A stretch of DNA of 64,000 nucleotides. It comes from Phellopilus nigrolimitatus. Lineage: Eukaryota > Basidiomycota > Agaricomycetes > Hymenochaetales > Hymenochaetaceae. Both the position numbers and the translations under genes were made by a program. The stretch's first letter is position 1; the number at the start of each line of letters is the position of its first letter. The notes beneath the pieces were generated by a model, which made no database searches, was not told where the DNA came from, and saw only the letters and a program-made list of their open reading frames with translations. The DNA is taken from positions 186,001 to 250,000 of the forward strand of contig JAJOHG010000046.1 of the NCBI GenBank assembly GCA_021029095.1. Direction: 5' to 3'. Of the stretch, positions 35,241 through 46,531 are shown piece after piece.

Positions 35241-36759
35241 AGACAGATCTAGAAACAGCACCAGCCGCACGCGAAGGCGGATGCGAAGAATACTAAGTGT
35301 CTATCTGGAACTAGAAATCACTTTCGCATGTACTAAGTAATTAATATTGCACAGATCACTTTTTTCGGACAAGTCAAGGCATTTGTGTCCGAGTTTTAAA
35401 AGGTCCTTATTACATCTTCCTCAAGAGGGGTCTTGAAAGATGCTTGTGCAAGTCTGGCGGCTGATCAGCCAACGATTCTCATACTCTTGGCAGAGCGAGA
35501 TGCATCTCCGGATTGATGTTACTGAATCTTGCCCTCGGGTCCGGCGATCAACGATCCTCGTGCACGGCACAACTAACATCGCCACTGTCGATCATCGCGT
35601 ACAGTGTCCGCTGTGCCTACATATGGCAGTTTGTTCCCATCCGCACTGCAGCCAGCTCACCACTCGATTTATCGTCGACATCATCTCCAACCTCAACCAA
35701 ACATTAGCAAGACCCACTTTAAATTTTATAAAAACAGCTTATTAGACACATGAGACAAAGATACAAACATGCATATCAGAATTTGAAACTAAAGAGTTGA
35801 AGAACGACATGCTGAGTACGTATGGGAACAAATTTCCATATTTAGGCACCGCGGATACTTTCTAGACCCACCTGTATCTCTGTACGTTCTTCGGTCACTC
35901 CTGACTTTCCTCCTATCAAGAACTTCAGCTGCTGCGCCCGCTGTTTGCATCATTTTCTTTGGGTGCATCAACGCTCAGCTCTGTCTAACGGTAATTTTGG
36001 GGGCCATCGGACTGGGCTAGCTAAACCGGCGCGTCTTGTGGTGCACTTAAACATGAAACCCTGTAGAAAACGTTCTCATGGCGGGATTTTCGAGGCGCAC
36101 TAGTATAACAAGAGTTCTTCGTGATCCCGTTCTTCATGTCATGTTGGTGCTGAGCAGTCTAAAAAGACCTTGAAGATGTTGAGACTTGGACCACTCTACC
36201 CTCCGACTTCTGCTCCCATTATTCGTCTGCAACCTGTTAGCATCCAGTTTTGCAGAGTCGAGACGCATCGTCACTTGAACTCGGTAGTGAAGGCAACATT
36301 CGCATGTCAAGAAGCAGCACAGGTCGGTATTTTCTTGCTCCCCGGTGTCCGTAGCTCCGATACTGCCGCTAATATCTTCTTTCAGAAGCGCTAATTCGTC
36401 AAACCATCGACGCTCAACCTGACACCCTCACGCAATCTATTTTTACTTGGAGCTTCACTCTCGACTGAAAGATAATCTAAAACGTTTAAACAAGCTGAGT
36501 AACTTTGTGTTGTAATTCTTTGCTTGAATCTTTGTCGTTGTCTGCGCTATGTTGGTATATTATTGACCTGCGTCCTTGGAGAACTTGTCGTTTCACCTGG
36601 ACCCTTGGCATGTAAGGGAACTAACTAAACAATCATGGAACGATTGCTAGACTAAGTCCACTAGACTCACGAAGTGCGCTAGGAAAATTCTCTTAACTGC
36701 GATGTTTTATGCTATGTCGTTGGCCGATGAACTCGGGTTTTAGTGCTTGATATTTCAGT
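35241..36759. other. Gene-free stretch between nucleases A and B
   Basis: Counterpart of 4516-6108. Open frames are short and broken relative to the left copy. No gene supported. Confidence 0.6.
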
Positions 36760-36767
36760 ATAAAATG
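36760..36767 (+). promoter_or_regulatory. TATA box of nuclease B
   Basis: TATAAAAT, about 90 bp before the ATG at 36852, at a usual distance for this genome. Confidence 0.6.
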
Positions 36768-36851
36768 CAACCATATTGACCCTCAAGGATGCTCAGAGAT
36801 CACTCGACACTCTTTGACTTCTGACTTCTCGCGCTAGAGGCTGTATACATC

Positions 36852-38057
36852 ATGCTCGCAATCATCACCGTTTGTTTTTCTCTTCTGGCAGCTATCAAGA
36901 TTCGTCCAGTGACGGCGCAAACATTCGGGCTTGTGTGTCAAGGTCACGATAGCTACCCTGATGTGTATGTTTTATCATGTACAATATACTCAATTATGAG
37001 GCTCAAGATGTGGATTTTACAGTTGCGACACCTTCAGCTTTGCGAATCTTTGTCATGGAATCACCAATATTCTTCATTACGACGCTACCAGCGACGCCGG
37101 TGAAGGACCCAAGCGCAGAGCGGCTATTGGTTGCACTAAGCCCGCGAACCATTGTACTGGTCAAGTCGGCATTGAATGCGACGAGTATCCGTACGCGTCT
37201 ACCTACGACGGAGGTCTCGGAGTGCGTCGCATACTTTGTCCTGAGTATATTGATCATTCATAAACTCTCTAAAAACAGTGTTACCCAGATGGCTACCGTG
37301 GACCGGATCATCTTGCTCAAACAGGGGCAACTCGATGCGCTGATGGTGAACAGAACGGTGGTAAGCTTTCCCGCTCACGTTCCCTTTCTGCTACTCATTT
37401 TCGGAATGCAGACCACGGACGAGCTATTGCAAGATTTTACGCTAATGTGCTGCATAACACTAATGGCCAGAGTTTGTGAGTTTACTTCGCTCTAAAGGAC
37501 TACGCACTGTTCTGATGGTTGCTCCTTTCCTTTTTTGCGAACAGTAGTAAGTGCACTAATTATGTTGCCCGAGTTCACAAGCACTTTCAGCTTATCCATG
37601 ATAAATTTAGTGGTTGGATACCAGAATAACGTCAGAGGACCACTGGGACAGGCAATTGCAGTCCATGGAACTCAAGCATGCCCAACGGGCAATGCTGAGC
37701 GTATCTACCGCTTTCGTAGCACTCCAGCCAGTACGTATGGCCTTTACGTTTACCATCTACTCTTTCGTTTTCTCTACTCAACTCACTTGCCGCTCAATAG
37801 CGCCAAGCTGCCCTGCACGGGGTCACCGTCGGGCTGTAGACGACGGCTCCAGCTCAAACTCTACCGACACATTGCCGTTCCAAATTTTGTTCCGCAACGT
37901 AACGGCGGAGTCAGGGCGGGTCGTGACCGTGCCTTACCGCCAGGATGAGGTGGACGCAGTGGAGAACTTGTTGGCTGTCGGCCAGCCGATCTGGACGCAC
38001 GATGAGGATGGAAATGGTATCGCGGAAAAGATTGTCACTTCCAGCCTGATGGAATGA
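36852..38057 (+). CDS. Secreted NucA/NucB-type deoxyribonuclease-like protein, copy B
   Basis: Predicted 278 aa from seven exons: 36852-36964, 37023-37221, 37279-37360, 37412-37475, 37545-37546, 37611-37730, 37801-38057; all junctions are GT-AG and frames close. Signal peptide about 1-22, CDEYPYAST at residues 90-98, then CYPDGYRGPD and DHGRAIARFY. The C-terminal domain (SGRVVTVPYRQDE, GQPIWTHDEDGNG) matches copies A and A'. It ends about 560 bp from the tail remnant of FunK1 copy 3, with which it is convergent. The inverted partner B' is dead. Confidence 0.74.
37545..37546 (+). other. Two-nucleotide microexon (TA) of nuclease B
   Basis: Context GAACAG-TA-GTAAGT. Needed to join NGQSF to MVGYQNN in frame. 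Confidence 0.7.
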
Positions 38058-38621
38058 AGATGACCGGTGTTCATGAAGCCGCGTCTGCTGCAAGTGTACT
38101 CATGCTGTCTATTCTTTTTTGTTTTTTGTACTTGCATCCAAGTTTATGGTCTGTCAAGTCAATTCGGTTCTTAGATTTTATGTCATAAGCAGTTATATTG
38201 AACTAGACTCTGTCCACATGATAAGAGAAAAGAGGACGTAGAGAAAGGAATATCTCCTTGTAAGTAATTTGTGTAAGCAGATTATGTATCCTTTTCGATT
38301 GACCCGCGCGTTGTGGCTTGACGGAAGTTCTGCCAGCAAATCACGCGCCCTATTACATAAACTTATACGGAAACTCCCTTTGAACCTCATTGCTAGCAAG
38401 AAATGAAATCTTGCATTAACATGTAATAAATATGTATTATATGACCAGTAAACAGGAAGCATACAGTGTTATAACTACAAAATCTGCATATGTGGTCTAA
38501 GTAAGATGCATGGTATATAATCCTAAATTGCGTATCACTCGGAATTCATCTAAACTTAGTCAATCCGACCTCTCTCTGCTCAAATTTAGTTGCCCTCTGC
38601 ATTCTTGCGCTTCTGGCTCGA
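38058..38621. other. Shared 3' flank of FunK1 copy 3
   Basis: Non-coding DNA homologous to 2762-3300 and, from about 38250, to 49315-49680 in inverse order. Outer limit of the similarity around the palindrome. Confidence 0.7.
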
Positions 38622-39153
38622 CTAGAGCGGCATGCCACGATTCAGACTTGACGCTCTCTTCGAGCCTGAAGGCTTCATCGCACTCCTTAACGTACGCGAG
38701 CTCTGTTCTGGGGGACCAGAACGCGCGGAACGACGTGTAGATTTCCGCGCCGAGGGCGGCGGCGGATTCGTCTTCTTGACAAAGGAGCGAAGGATTCGTC
38801 CCACCCCGACATTGGGCTTCTCGTCCAAGTTCGGCTCTAGCCCGGGATCTTCAGAAGCCGCTCCGCGCATGCCATTGTCTGCGTTCCCGACTCGCCTATA
38901 TCAAGCGGGTTCTCCGCATCCTCGACTTTCGCAGCCTTTCTCACGACCGTCCTTTTTTTCTTTCTCGCTGCAGCCGCAGGGCTATGCCGCTTCCGCGTCG
39001 ATGGCGAAGGCACTCGGATTGTTCACAACAGTAACAGGAGGCGGACTTCCGTGCTTCTTGGATAGATCATCCAAGGTGTCGTCAAGAATTTTCACGAGAT
39101 CTGAAATTACTTCGTCCTGGTGCTGATCGGAAAGAGGAACATCTTCCTTTGCC
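38622..39153 (-). pseudogene. Detached C-terminal tail of FunK1 copy 3
   Basis: Homologous to the last part of copy 4, but cut off by the stop at 39154. It also contains an in-frame TAG near 38980 and a one-base loss near 38895, so it has decayed. The last 82 codons (38622-38870) are open and nearly identical to copy 4. Confidence 0.75.
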
Positions 39154-41393
39154 TCACTTGACTTTTCTTTTGAAATCGTCGGAAGCCAGTTCCCGTTCTT
39201 CCTTCGACATCGCCGCCCATGCGTCCAACACAGCTTTCCCTTTTTCTAGCCTTTTGGACTGCTGTGCTTGCCTTTTGAAAAGCACTTCGTGCATGGCCAG
39301 CAGACAAGGATGGAGGTCCTTGAAGTATGGGGAAAACTGCCCAAGGACATTGCTCTTGAACCGAGGGAGGATGTTCACGGAGTCCTGTTTTCTCCATCGG
39401 ATGTCTTGCAGGTTCGGGTTATCTACATCGAGGCCGGCCCACCTCCCAATCTCCGATTCGGCAAAATTGAAGTTTTTTCTCTCCTCGTTATTCGGGCCTT
39501 GGAGAATGGTGCAGATCCAGCACAAAATGTAGAAAATAGACTCCAGATCGTGGTAGTATGCATGAGCGACTTTGGGGTTACCATTTGCGTCGGAATCAAG
39601 AAGCTCAAGAGCCATGAAAGGTAAGGTGCCCTGTGCGCGTTTAATTAGTAATTAATTCGAGCAAAGAACGTTGTGATCCGTGAAGCGTACCGTTCGATGC
39701 CCTTTGGCATTCTCGAAATTCTGTATGATGAAATTGATGGCAAAGTCGTAATCGATCAAAAAGGCCCTACGGAGAGGCGAGCTTTCGTCTAACTTCGCGA
39801 GAATGACATTTCGAAGACTGAGGTCGCGATGCAGAATATCATTGTCAGCAAGATCACGAACGACTGTGGGAAGAAAGGTGAGAAAATTGTCGCAGGAAAA
39901 ACATTAAATTAGGAACAACATACTTAGAACGAGATCCCTAATGCCAGATACGAGCTCGATGAGAGACGAAAATGTCTCCAGACTGTCCCCATAGGGCGTC
40001 ATGACAATCCGACGATGTTCGCGATTCTCGGCTATAGCCAGGATCCGGCGCCAGGCTAGTTCCCTTGCGTTGAAAAACTTCGTCTTCTTGAGAAACTTCC
40101 TAAACCGTTTCGTAGTATCCTTTTCCTGCCCGATTTTTACCACTTCATAGGCAGCAATAGTCGGGACGCCCGCTACACCACGCAGCTGCTTGAGAATTTG
40201 ATGCTCGGGTGATTGGCGGGATATATCCACCCAAGAATCTTTGATGACATACTTCTTGCCGTCGAGAATGGCGAGGTAACATACCGTCCCCCTCCCACGA
40301 AGCGATGATTCGACGTAGATAATTCTCTCTATTTCGTACTTCTTGCCCTTCACGGTTATGAAACCTTTCCCATCTTTAAGAACAATCGTGGGGTCGTAGC
40401 CGAGATCGGTATTGGATGCGAAAAGAAAGCCAACGATGACGCGAAGAAACTTCTCGGGGTTCTCGTGGATGTGAAACCTGTCGGATGAGATAACGCCTGC
40501 TCTATCGAAGTAAAAGAAAGTCGCGTAATCCCCGAGGATGGCCATACCGAGTACAAATCGACGGTTCGGCTGCGAAGCAAAAATCAGGCGAGCGTAATTC
40601 AAGAGTTCTTCATACGCCGCTTGAAAAGCAACTGGATTGAGCGATTCCTTATGCTCTACTACAGCACGTAGATGTTCCCAGTTGACCTTTCCATCTGGCA
40701 GATCGGAGATTGCGCTATTGAGGACACAGATATCGGGCTTCCGTACACACGACACTGGTGGATTAGCTGGCTGTTTGTTTCTGAATCGAGCAGAGAATAC
40801 ATGAGAATCTTCATTCGATGGAATGGAGTACAGTCCACGAATTTTGTCGCCCATCTTGTTCATGTAGTCGGCGATCTGCTCTTCACGGCTCAAACCACCT
40901 GGGTTGTTTGCCAGCCACTGGACCCAAGCCCCGGGAAAGGCGTCAATCATCTTTCTGTGAGAGCCAGGTCCATCAGACCCCTGAACCTTAGTTAGGATGT
41001 CAGAGACTGAAACGCGAGCAGCCCCGGGAAAGCCACGTGAAATAATGGCATCCGAGAATATGCTCTCGACTAGGTCGGGCACATCATCGAACTTCCCGTT
41101 CTCGACTTCCCTGAGTAGAACATCGCCCATGTTCTTGTAAGTCTGTTTTAACTGATGAATTCCTGAAAAGAGTATTCCGTGTGTCTTAGCTTTGTATGGC
41201 GTCAACTTCCCGGGTGGTCGAGGATCCTTTGCGCGAACCCGCTTTTCTGGGGTGTGTCTGAGGTGCGGGCTGTTAGATTACTTTGCGTTCAACTAGTTAA
41301 AGAAGTAATTGGTACTTACGGAACTTCGATGTATGTCGAAGGGTTTGGGATAAGTTCGGTCTTCGCTTTGCGGGGTCGGGCTTTCTTCGACAT
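39154..41393 (-). CDS. FunK1 fungal-type protein kinase, copy 3 (C-terminally truncated)
   Basis: Predicted 689 aa: exons 41393-41320, 41269-39924, 39863-39691, 39630-39154. Up to exon 4 it is almost identical to copy 4. It has VIKDSW, ILHRDLSLRN, DYDFAINF, GTLPFMALELL and YYHDLESIFYILCWICT, so the whole kinase core is present. A one-base insertion after DDFKRKVK creates a TGA at 39156-39154 and removes the last 150-odd residues, a proline/arginine-rich tail outside the kinase core. The product could still be an active kinase. FunK1 proteins are fungal-specific and their substrates are unknown. It lies in the left arm of the palindrome. Confidence 0.85.
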
Positions 41394-41439
41394 GAAGGGC
41401 GAAAGTCAGTAAGAGTACGGAGAAGGGAGAGCGGATGTT

Positions 41440-41475
41440 GGCTTACCGTTTATTCGCTCCTTTTAAACTACCCTG
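41440..41475 (-). promoter_or_regulatory. Core promoter element of FunK1 copy 3
   Basis: Mirror of the element before copy 4: TTTAAAAGGAGCGAATAAA on the minus strand, about 55-75 bp before the ATG at 41393. Confidence 0.5.
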
Positions 41476-43209
41476 TACGAGGACACAAAGAGTCCTGTGG
41501 CTGGCTAGTCTGCGTGCCTCGTGCTGTGTGCACTGTGGCTGGTGAGATGGTGGTTGGAGTTCGAAAAGGCAAATGCGTGACATCCATTGTCGCGTCCGTC
41601 ACGATCGCATGCCGAATCAGGAAATCCAGCCACATCGCTGACCGGTCAAGCGGGTCTGCTTCGCAGCCGCCATTGTTCGCGTCTTCTTCTATTATTCTCG
41701 CTCAGCCTCGTGTATGGAGCCAGTCGAGACGTTCTGTGAGATTAATCTTTTGTCGCTCGGACCCTGATGGAGAAAATAAAGAATAAGACAGGCTGTTTTG
41801 CACGGTGCGTGCTCCGATTAACGAAATCACTGCAAGGGGTTCTGTACAATGCAGTTCGACATTAAAACTAGTCTCCATGATATCATCAGCGAGGATTGTA
41901 CAGATGAAACACTGGAAATTTGAGGGATGACACGTTTCACGGCCTGAATCTGCGTTTCGTATACAAGAATGGATGTGCAATCATCACTGGCAGACTCTGG
42001 ACTGGACTGTGTGGTGTAACGTGTGTATGCGTAGACTCTTTCAGCCATACCTCATTCGTTTTCATTGCAAATCGATGCTATTGATCTTCATAACTCGCAA
42101 TATCACGAAATTCAGTTCTGTCCTTAAGTACAAATCGCGAGACGCCCAGACATACAGACGACCATGTCAGCATCTTCGCAATGTGCTTTTCTCGGTGGCT
42201 AACGCCCCTTCTCGCAATAAAGAACGTGCCCAGAAATTCCGGCCCCCAAAGCATAAGGTGACGCAGCAGCCACAATCTCTGAACAAAGAAACCTTTGCCG
42301 AGTTCGCACCACCCACGCGTGTAGGGAAAAGAAGCGCCGATGCATGCATGACTTTTCTGGCTCCCCGCACAGCCTCGGTCGAGAGCGCAGTGAGACGCAC
42401 TTTGACATTAAAACACGTTGTCTCGACAGTGGCGTGATTGCCTCGAAGGATACTCAAAGAGCAAAAACGGCTCTCAATACCGTGCGCTGGTGAAGGGTTA
42501 AGTGAGCGATGGTTCACTCGAAGATCCGCACATCCGAGAACAATCAAGCTTTTGGATGTGATGACTTATCTGACTACGCATCTCCCACTCAGTCCAAATC
42601 AGAAAGTAGAACCCTATTTGAGTATGCATGAAGCATGTGTTTGTGTGCCTGAGCAAATGCGGAGTTACCAGCTCCAGGTGGGCGTGGAAAGTCTTCGCCG
42701 CTCCAAATAAAGAAGTCAGAACCTGTTCGCGTCCTGTTGTCCCGCCACTCGTCATTCTCTATGGTGCAACATCAGCTCAACTAATTCAGACCGTAGTATT
42801 GTCTTGTACTATGCACCCGAAACAATCCTTTTTCAATGAATGTTTCGTTCAGCTGAAGAAATCTATCGCAGTCTTTTTTTGCACAAACAGCACTGACGGA
42901 AACAGACTTTCTGCCTTGTTGAGAGTGACAGACGTCTTTCAAAGCCTTCCCGTACTTACTAAGCTCGAAAGGGGGGACTCTTTTCTTACAAGAGGTCTTG
43001 TATGATGTTTATACCGCGCAGCGCTGTAACTTGTGCGGAGTCTGAAACTACCATCGGAGCTCTAAAGTACGCGTCGACATCACGTTTCTAGCGGAAACTA
43101 CGAAAAGCCCCATGGCTCCGACTCGCGTCGACAAGCTATGATGGCAATTGGAAGTTAAACTGAGAATCGCGCAGCTTCTCCAGTGCGGCTCCCTAGGCCC
43201 GATCGCCAC
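41476..43209. other. FunK1 upstream module, copy 3 side
   Basis: About 1.7 kb of non-coding DNA shared with copies 2 and 4. Open frames of 125-154 codons exist on both strands, but they are not kept in the diverged copy at 25254-26949. Confidence 0.65.
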
Positions 43210-43385
43210 TCACGGCTGCCGGCAGCGTTCGCGCGCGGCTTTGAGCGGGAAAGCTTCTGTGTCTTCCGTTTCTACTGCCTTGACCTGGTTGAGCATAAGT
43301 GTGCGCGCCTTGTAGAGCAGGAAGGGGATATATTCTAGTGCAGACGGGTCGGGAAGTACAAGGTCGACGAGTGACTTGTACGCGC
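43210..43385 (-). pseudogene. Terminal exon fragment of an unidentified gene, left arm tip
   Basis: Mirror of 44540-44715. An acceptor-like CACTTCAG opens a 57-codon reading frame (AYKSLVDLVLPDPSALEYIP, then FLLYKARTLMLNQV) ending in TGA. GC-rich, unlike the surrounding DNA. No upstream exons are present. Confidence 0.5.
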
Positions 43386-43416
43386 CTGAAGTGCAAACAA
43401 GAAGAAATATAAGCTT

Positions 43417-43583
43417 CAGTTTGTTTAGTTACAAAACAAAGAATCATGCCCAGCGTTTATTGCTGTTTGCCATGGTAGAAGTCTGACGAGTCCATCGTCA
43501 AGACTGATAATTCAGCGTGGTCAAGTATTATTAGTCATCTATTCGCGGAAATTCCGAGCTACATGTATGTGTGAATTTCTATA
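43417..43583 (+). repeat. Spacer direct repeat, first unit
   Basis: Pairs with 44347-44516 in the same orientation. Shared blocks include AAGTCCATCxT-like, GTGGTC(A/G)AGTATTATTAG and GAAATTCCGAG(C/T)TACATGTA. Confidence 0.75.
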
Positions 43584-43897
43584 GACCCTTTATAGGATGT
43601 ATTATTTCACTCATACATGTATCATGTTTTGTATACTCAAGTTTTGATTCTGGATGGATACTCTGAGGAAGCTTCAATGCACTCAAAGATGTTCTTGAAC
43701 AGGTACTGTTAGAAAGCCAGCAAATATGGTTGCTGAGATTATAGCAGATGAGGGCCTCGGACGACGTTGCTCGGTGATTTTCAATTTAGCACAGAAAAAC
43801 TTTTTTTACCAAACACGACACGATATGTACAGCAGACATAGTCAAGCAGTTAAAGCTAAATAATTTAGCAAATTAATACAAGAAGCTTGTTAGCAAG

Positions 43898-44340
43898 TCA
43901 GGAACGGCGACGAGTTTTAAATCCCTCTTTCATGCAGTCGCGTATTGACTCCATACCTATTACCTTATCCATATCACAATCAACGTCCTCGATAATGAAG
44001 TGATTGAACTCTTTAAACATGGTCCGTTCGGTCAGGGGCATCTGAGTGACTGAAGATTCCATGCCTCTCCATCCAGTCACTTTACAAACGACAATCCGAC
44101 GCAGCAACGGACACAGCGCTTGTTCGCCTTTCCCGGATAGAACACGCTTCCAAAAACTTAACCGAAAGGGGTGCATAAAAAATTGATATGCTCTGTAACG
44201 TGGGCAGGAGCCGCAGGACTTCGAGAAGGGACTCTTCTCTCGCGAACTCTGCACCGACATTGAGATTTGTTAGAGGAGGCTGAGATCGCTTTATGAAATC
44301 CAGGAGAACAGGACCGGAATTCTCGTGTTTGGAAAGGGTC
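43898..44340 (-). pseudogene. F-box/LRR protein fragment
   Basis: From about 44340 downward the minus strand encodes VLLDFIKRSQPPLTNLNVG and LLEVLRLLPTLQSISIF, the leucine-rich pattern of fungal F-box proteins. Near 44140 the frame shifts, after which ALCPLLRRIVVCKVTGW continues the pattern to a stop at 43898. No start or F-box is present. A captured or decayed fragment. Confidence 0.55.
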
Positions 44341-44346
44341 TTTAAA

Positions 44347-44516
44347 CTCCAATTTGGTTAGTTACAAGAACAAATAAACATGCCTAGCTTGAATTGCTGT
44401 TTGACATGGTAGATATCTGACAAGTCCATCATTAAAATTGATTATTCAACGTGGTCGAGTATTATTAGTCGTCTACTCGCAGAAATTCCGAGTTACATGT
44501 AGGTGTAAACTTCTAT
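44347..44516 (+). repeat. Spacer direct repeat, second unit
   Basis: Second unit of the spacer repeat. It ends at the first base pairs of the right arm. Confidence 0.75.
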
Positions 44517-44539
44517 ATTTCTTCTTGTTTGCACTTCAG

Positions 44540-44715
44540 GCGCGTACAAGTCACTCGTCGACCTTGTACTTCCCGACCCGTCTGCACTAGAATATATCCC
44601 CTTCCTGCTCTACAAGGCGCGCACACTTATGCTCAACCAGGTCAAGGCAGTAGAAACGGAAGACACAGAAGCTTTCCCGCTCAAAGCCGCGCGCGAACGC
44701 TGCCGGCAGCCGTGA
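44540..44715 (+). pseudogene. Terminal exon fragment of an unidentified gene, right arm tip
   Basis: 176 bp starting right after CACTTCAG, open to a TGA at 44713-44715. Encodes PDPSALEYIPFLLYKARTL and an alanine/arginine-rich end. Codon use is GC3-rich as in housekeeping genes, which suggests a piece of a real gene copied here. Not recognised. Confidence 0.5.
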
Positions 44716-46449
44716 GTGGCGATCGGGCCTAGGGAGCCGCACTGGAGAAGCTGCGCGATTCTCAGTTTAACTTCCAATTGCCATCATAGCTTGTCGACGC
44801 GAGTCGGAGCCATGGGGCTTTTCGTAGTTTCCGCTAGAAACGTGATGTCGACGCGTACTTTAGAGCTCCGATGGTAGTTTCAGACTCCGCACAAGTTACA
44901 GCGCTGCGCGGTATAAACATCATACAAGACCTCTTGTAAGAAAAGAGTCCCCCCTTTCGAGCTTAGTAAGTACGGGAAGGCTTTGAAAGACGTCTGTCAC
45001 TCTCAACAAGGCAGAAAGTCTGTTTCCGTCAGTGCTGTTTGTGCAAAAAAAGACTGCGATAGATTTCTTCAGCTGAACGAAACATTCATTGAAAAAGGAT
45101 TGTTTCGGGTGCATAGTACAAGACAATACTACGGTCTGAATTAGTTGAGCTGATGTTGCACCATAGAGAATGACGAGTGGCGGGACAACAGGACGCGAAC
45201 AGGTTCTGACTTCTTTATTTGGAGCGGCGAAGACTTTCCACGCCCACCTGGAGCTGGTAACTCCGCATTTGCTCAGGCACACAAACACATGCTTCATGCA
45301 TACTCAAATAGGGTTCTACTTTCTGATTTGGACTGAGTGGGAGATGCGTAGTCAGATAAGTCATCACATCCAAAAGCTTGATTGTTCTCGGATGTGCGGA
45401 TCTTCGAGTGAACCATCGCTCACTTAACCCTTCACCAGCGCACGGTATTGAGAGCCGTTTTTGCTCTTTGAGTATCCTTCGAGGCAATCACGCCACTGTC
45501 GAGACAACGTGTTTTAATGTCAAAGTGCGTCTCACTGCGCTCTCGACCGAGGCTGTGCGGGGAGCCAGAAAAGTCATGCATGCATCGGCGCTTCTTTTCC
45601 CTACACGCGTGGGTGGTGCGAACTCGGCAAAGGTTTCTTTGTTCAGAGATTGTGGCTGCTGCGTCACCTTATGCTTTGGGGGCCGGAATTTCTGGGCACG
45701 TTCTTTATTGCGAGAAGGGGCGTTAGCCACCGAGAAAAGCACATTGCGAAGATGCTGACATGGTCGTCTGTATGTCTGGGCGTCTCGCGATTTGTACTTA
45801 AGGACAGAACTGAATTTCGTGATATTGCGAGTTATGAAGATCAATAGCATCGATTTGCAATGAAAACGAATGAGGTATGGCTGAAAGAGTCTACGCATAC
45901 ACACGTTACACCACACAGTCCAGTCCAGAGTCTGCCAGTGATGATTGCACATCCATTCTTGTATACGAAACGCAGATTCAGGCCGTGAAACGTGTCATCC
46001 CTCAAATTTCCAGTGTTTCATCTGTACAATCCTCGCTGATGATATCATGGAGACTAGTTTTAATGTCGAACTGCATTGTACAGAACCCCTTGCAGTGATT
46101 TCGTTAATCGGAGCACGCACCGTGCAAAACAGCCTGTCTTATTCTTTATTTTCTCCATCAGGGTCCGAGCGACAAAAGATTAATCTCACAGAACGTCTCG
46201 ACTGGCTCCATACACGAGGCTGAGCGAGAATAATAGAAGAAGACGCGAACAATGGCGGCTGCGAAGCAGACCCGCTTGACCGGTCAGCGATGTGGCTGGA
46301 TTTCCTGATTCGGCATGCGATCGTGACGGACGCGACAATGGATGTCACGCATTTGCCTTTTCGAACTCCAACCACCATCTCACCAGCCACAGTGCACACA
46401 GCACGAGGCACGCAGACTAGCCAGCCACAGGACTCTTTGTGTCCTCGTA
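44716..46449. other. FunK1 upstream module, copy 4 side
   Basis: Mirror of 41476-43209 and homologous to 25254-26870. No conserved reading frame. Confidence 0.65.
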
Positions 46450-46486
46450 CAGGGTAGTTTAAAAGGAGCGAATAAACGGTAAGCCA
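46450..46486 (+). promoter_or_regulatory. Core promoter element of FunK1 copy 4
   Basis: TTTAAAAGGAGCGAATAAA, about 55-75 bp before the ATG at 46532; kept in copies 2 and 3. Confidence 0.5.
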
Positions 46487-46531
46487 ACATCCGCTCTCCC
46501 TTCTCCGTACTCTTACTGACTTTCGCCCTTC

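Larger units (their letters stand above)
32885..41382. repeat. Inverted segmental duplication, right copy (part 1)
   Basis: Reverse-orientation match to 1-8501: broken DUF6924-like gene, nuclease A, nuclease B, FunK1 copy 3, in that order on the plus strand. Confidence 0.88.
39575..43410. repeat. Palindrome, left arm
   Basis: Position x pairs with 87925 minus x in the right arm (44515-48350). Open frames of the arms are identical across FunK1 exons 1-3 and the 2 kb upstream, with one amino-acid change (Tyr/Cys) seen in the 433-codon exon 2. Outside 39575, identity falls suddenly to about 90 percent. Confidence 0.92.
43411..44514. other. Palindrome spacer
   Basis: The 1104 bp between the arms. 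It begins and ends with direct repeats of about 167 bp (43417-43583 and 44347-44516, roughly 80 percent alike), and between them holds an F-box/LRR remnant and AT-rich DNA. Confidence 0.8.

Noticed and set aside
42167..42547. 126-codon open frame mirrored exactly at 45378-45758, with a similar 98-codon frame at 25782-26078
   Set aside because: Identity between the two palindrome copies says nothing about coding, and in the diverged third copy the indels are out of register and the start and end differ. Treated as shared non-coding DNA.
43411..44514. Solo LTR or complete LTR retrotransposon in the palindrome spacer
   Set aside because: The direct repeats lack clear TG...CA ends, primer-binding site and retroviral-type genes, and the interior holds an F-box fragment. 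Only the repeat itself is reported.
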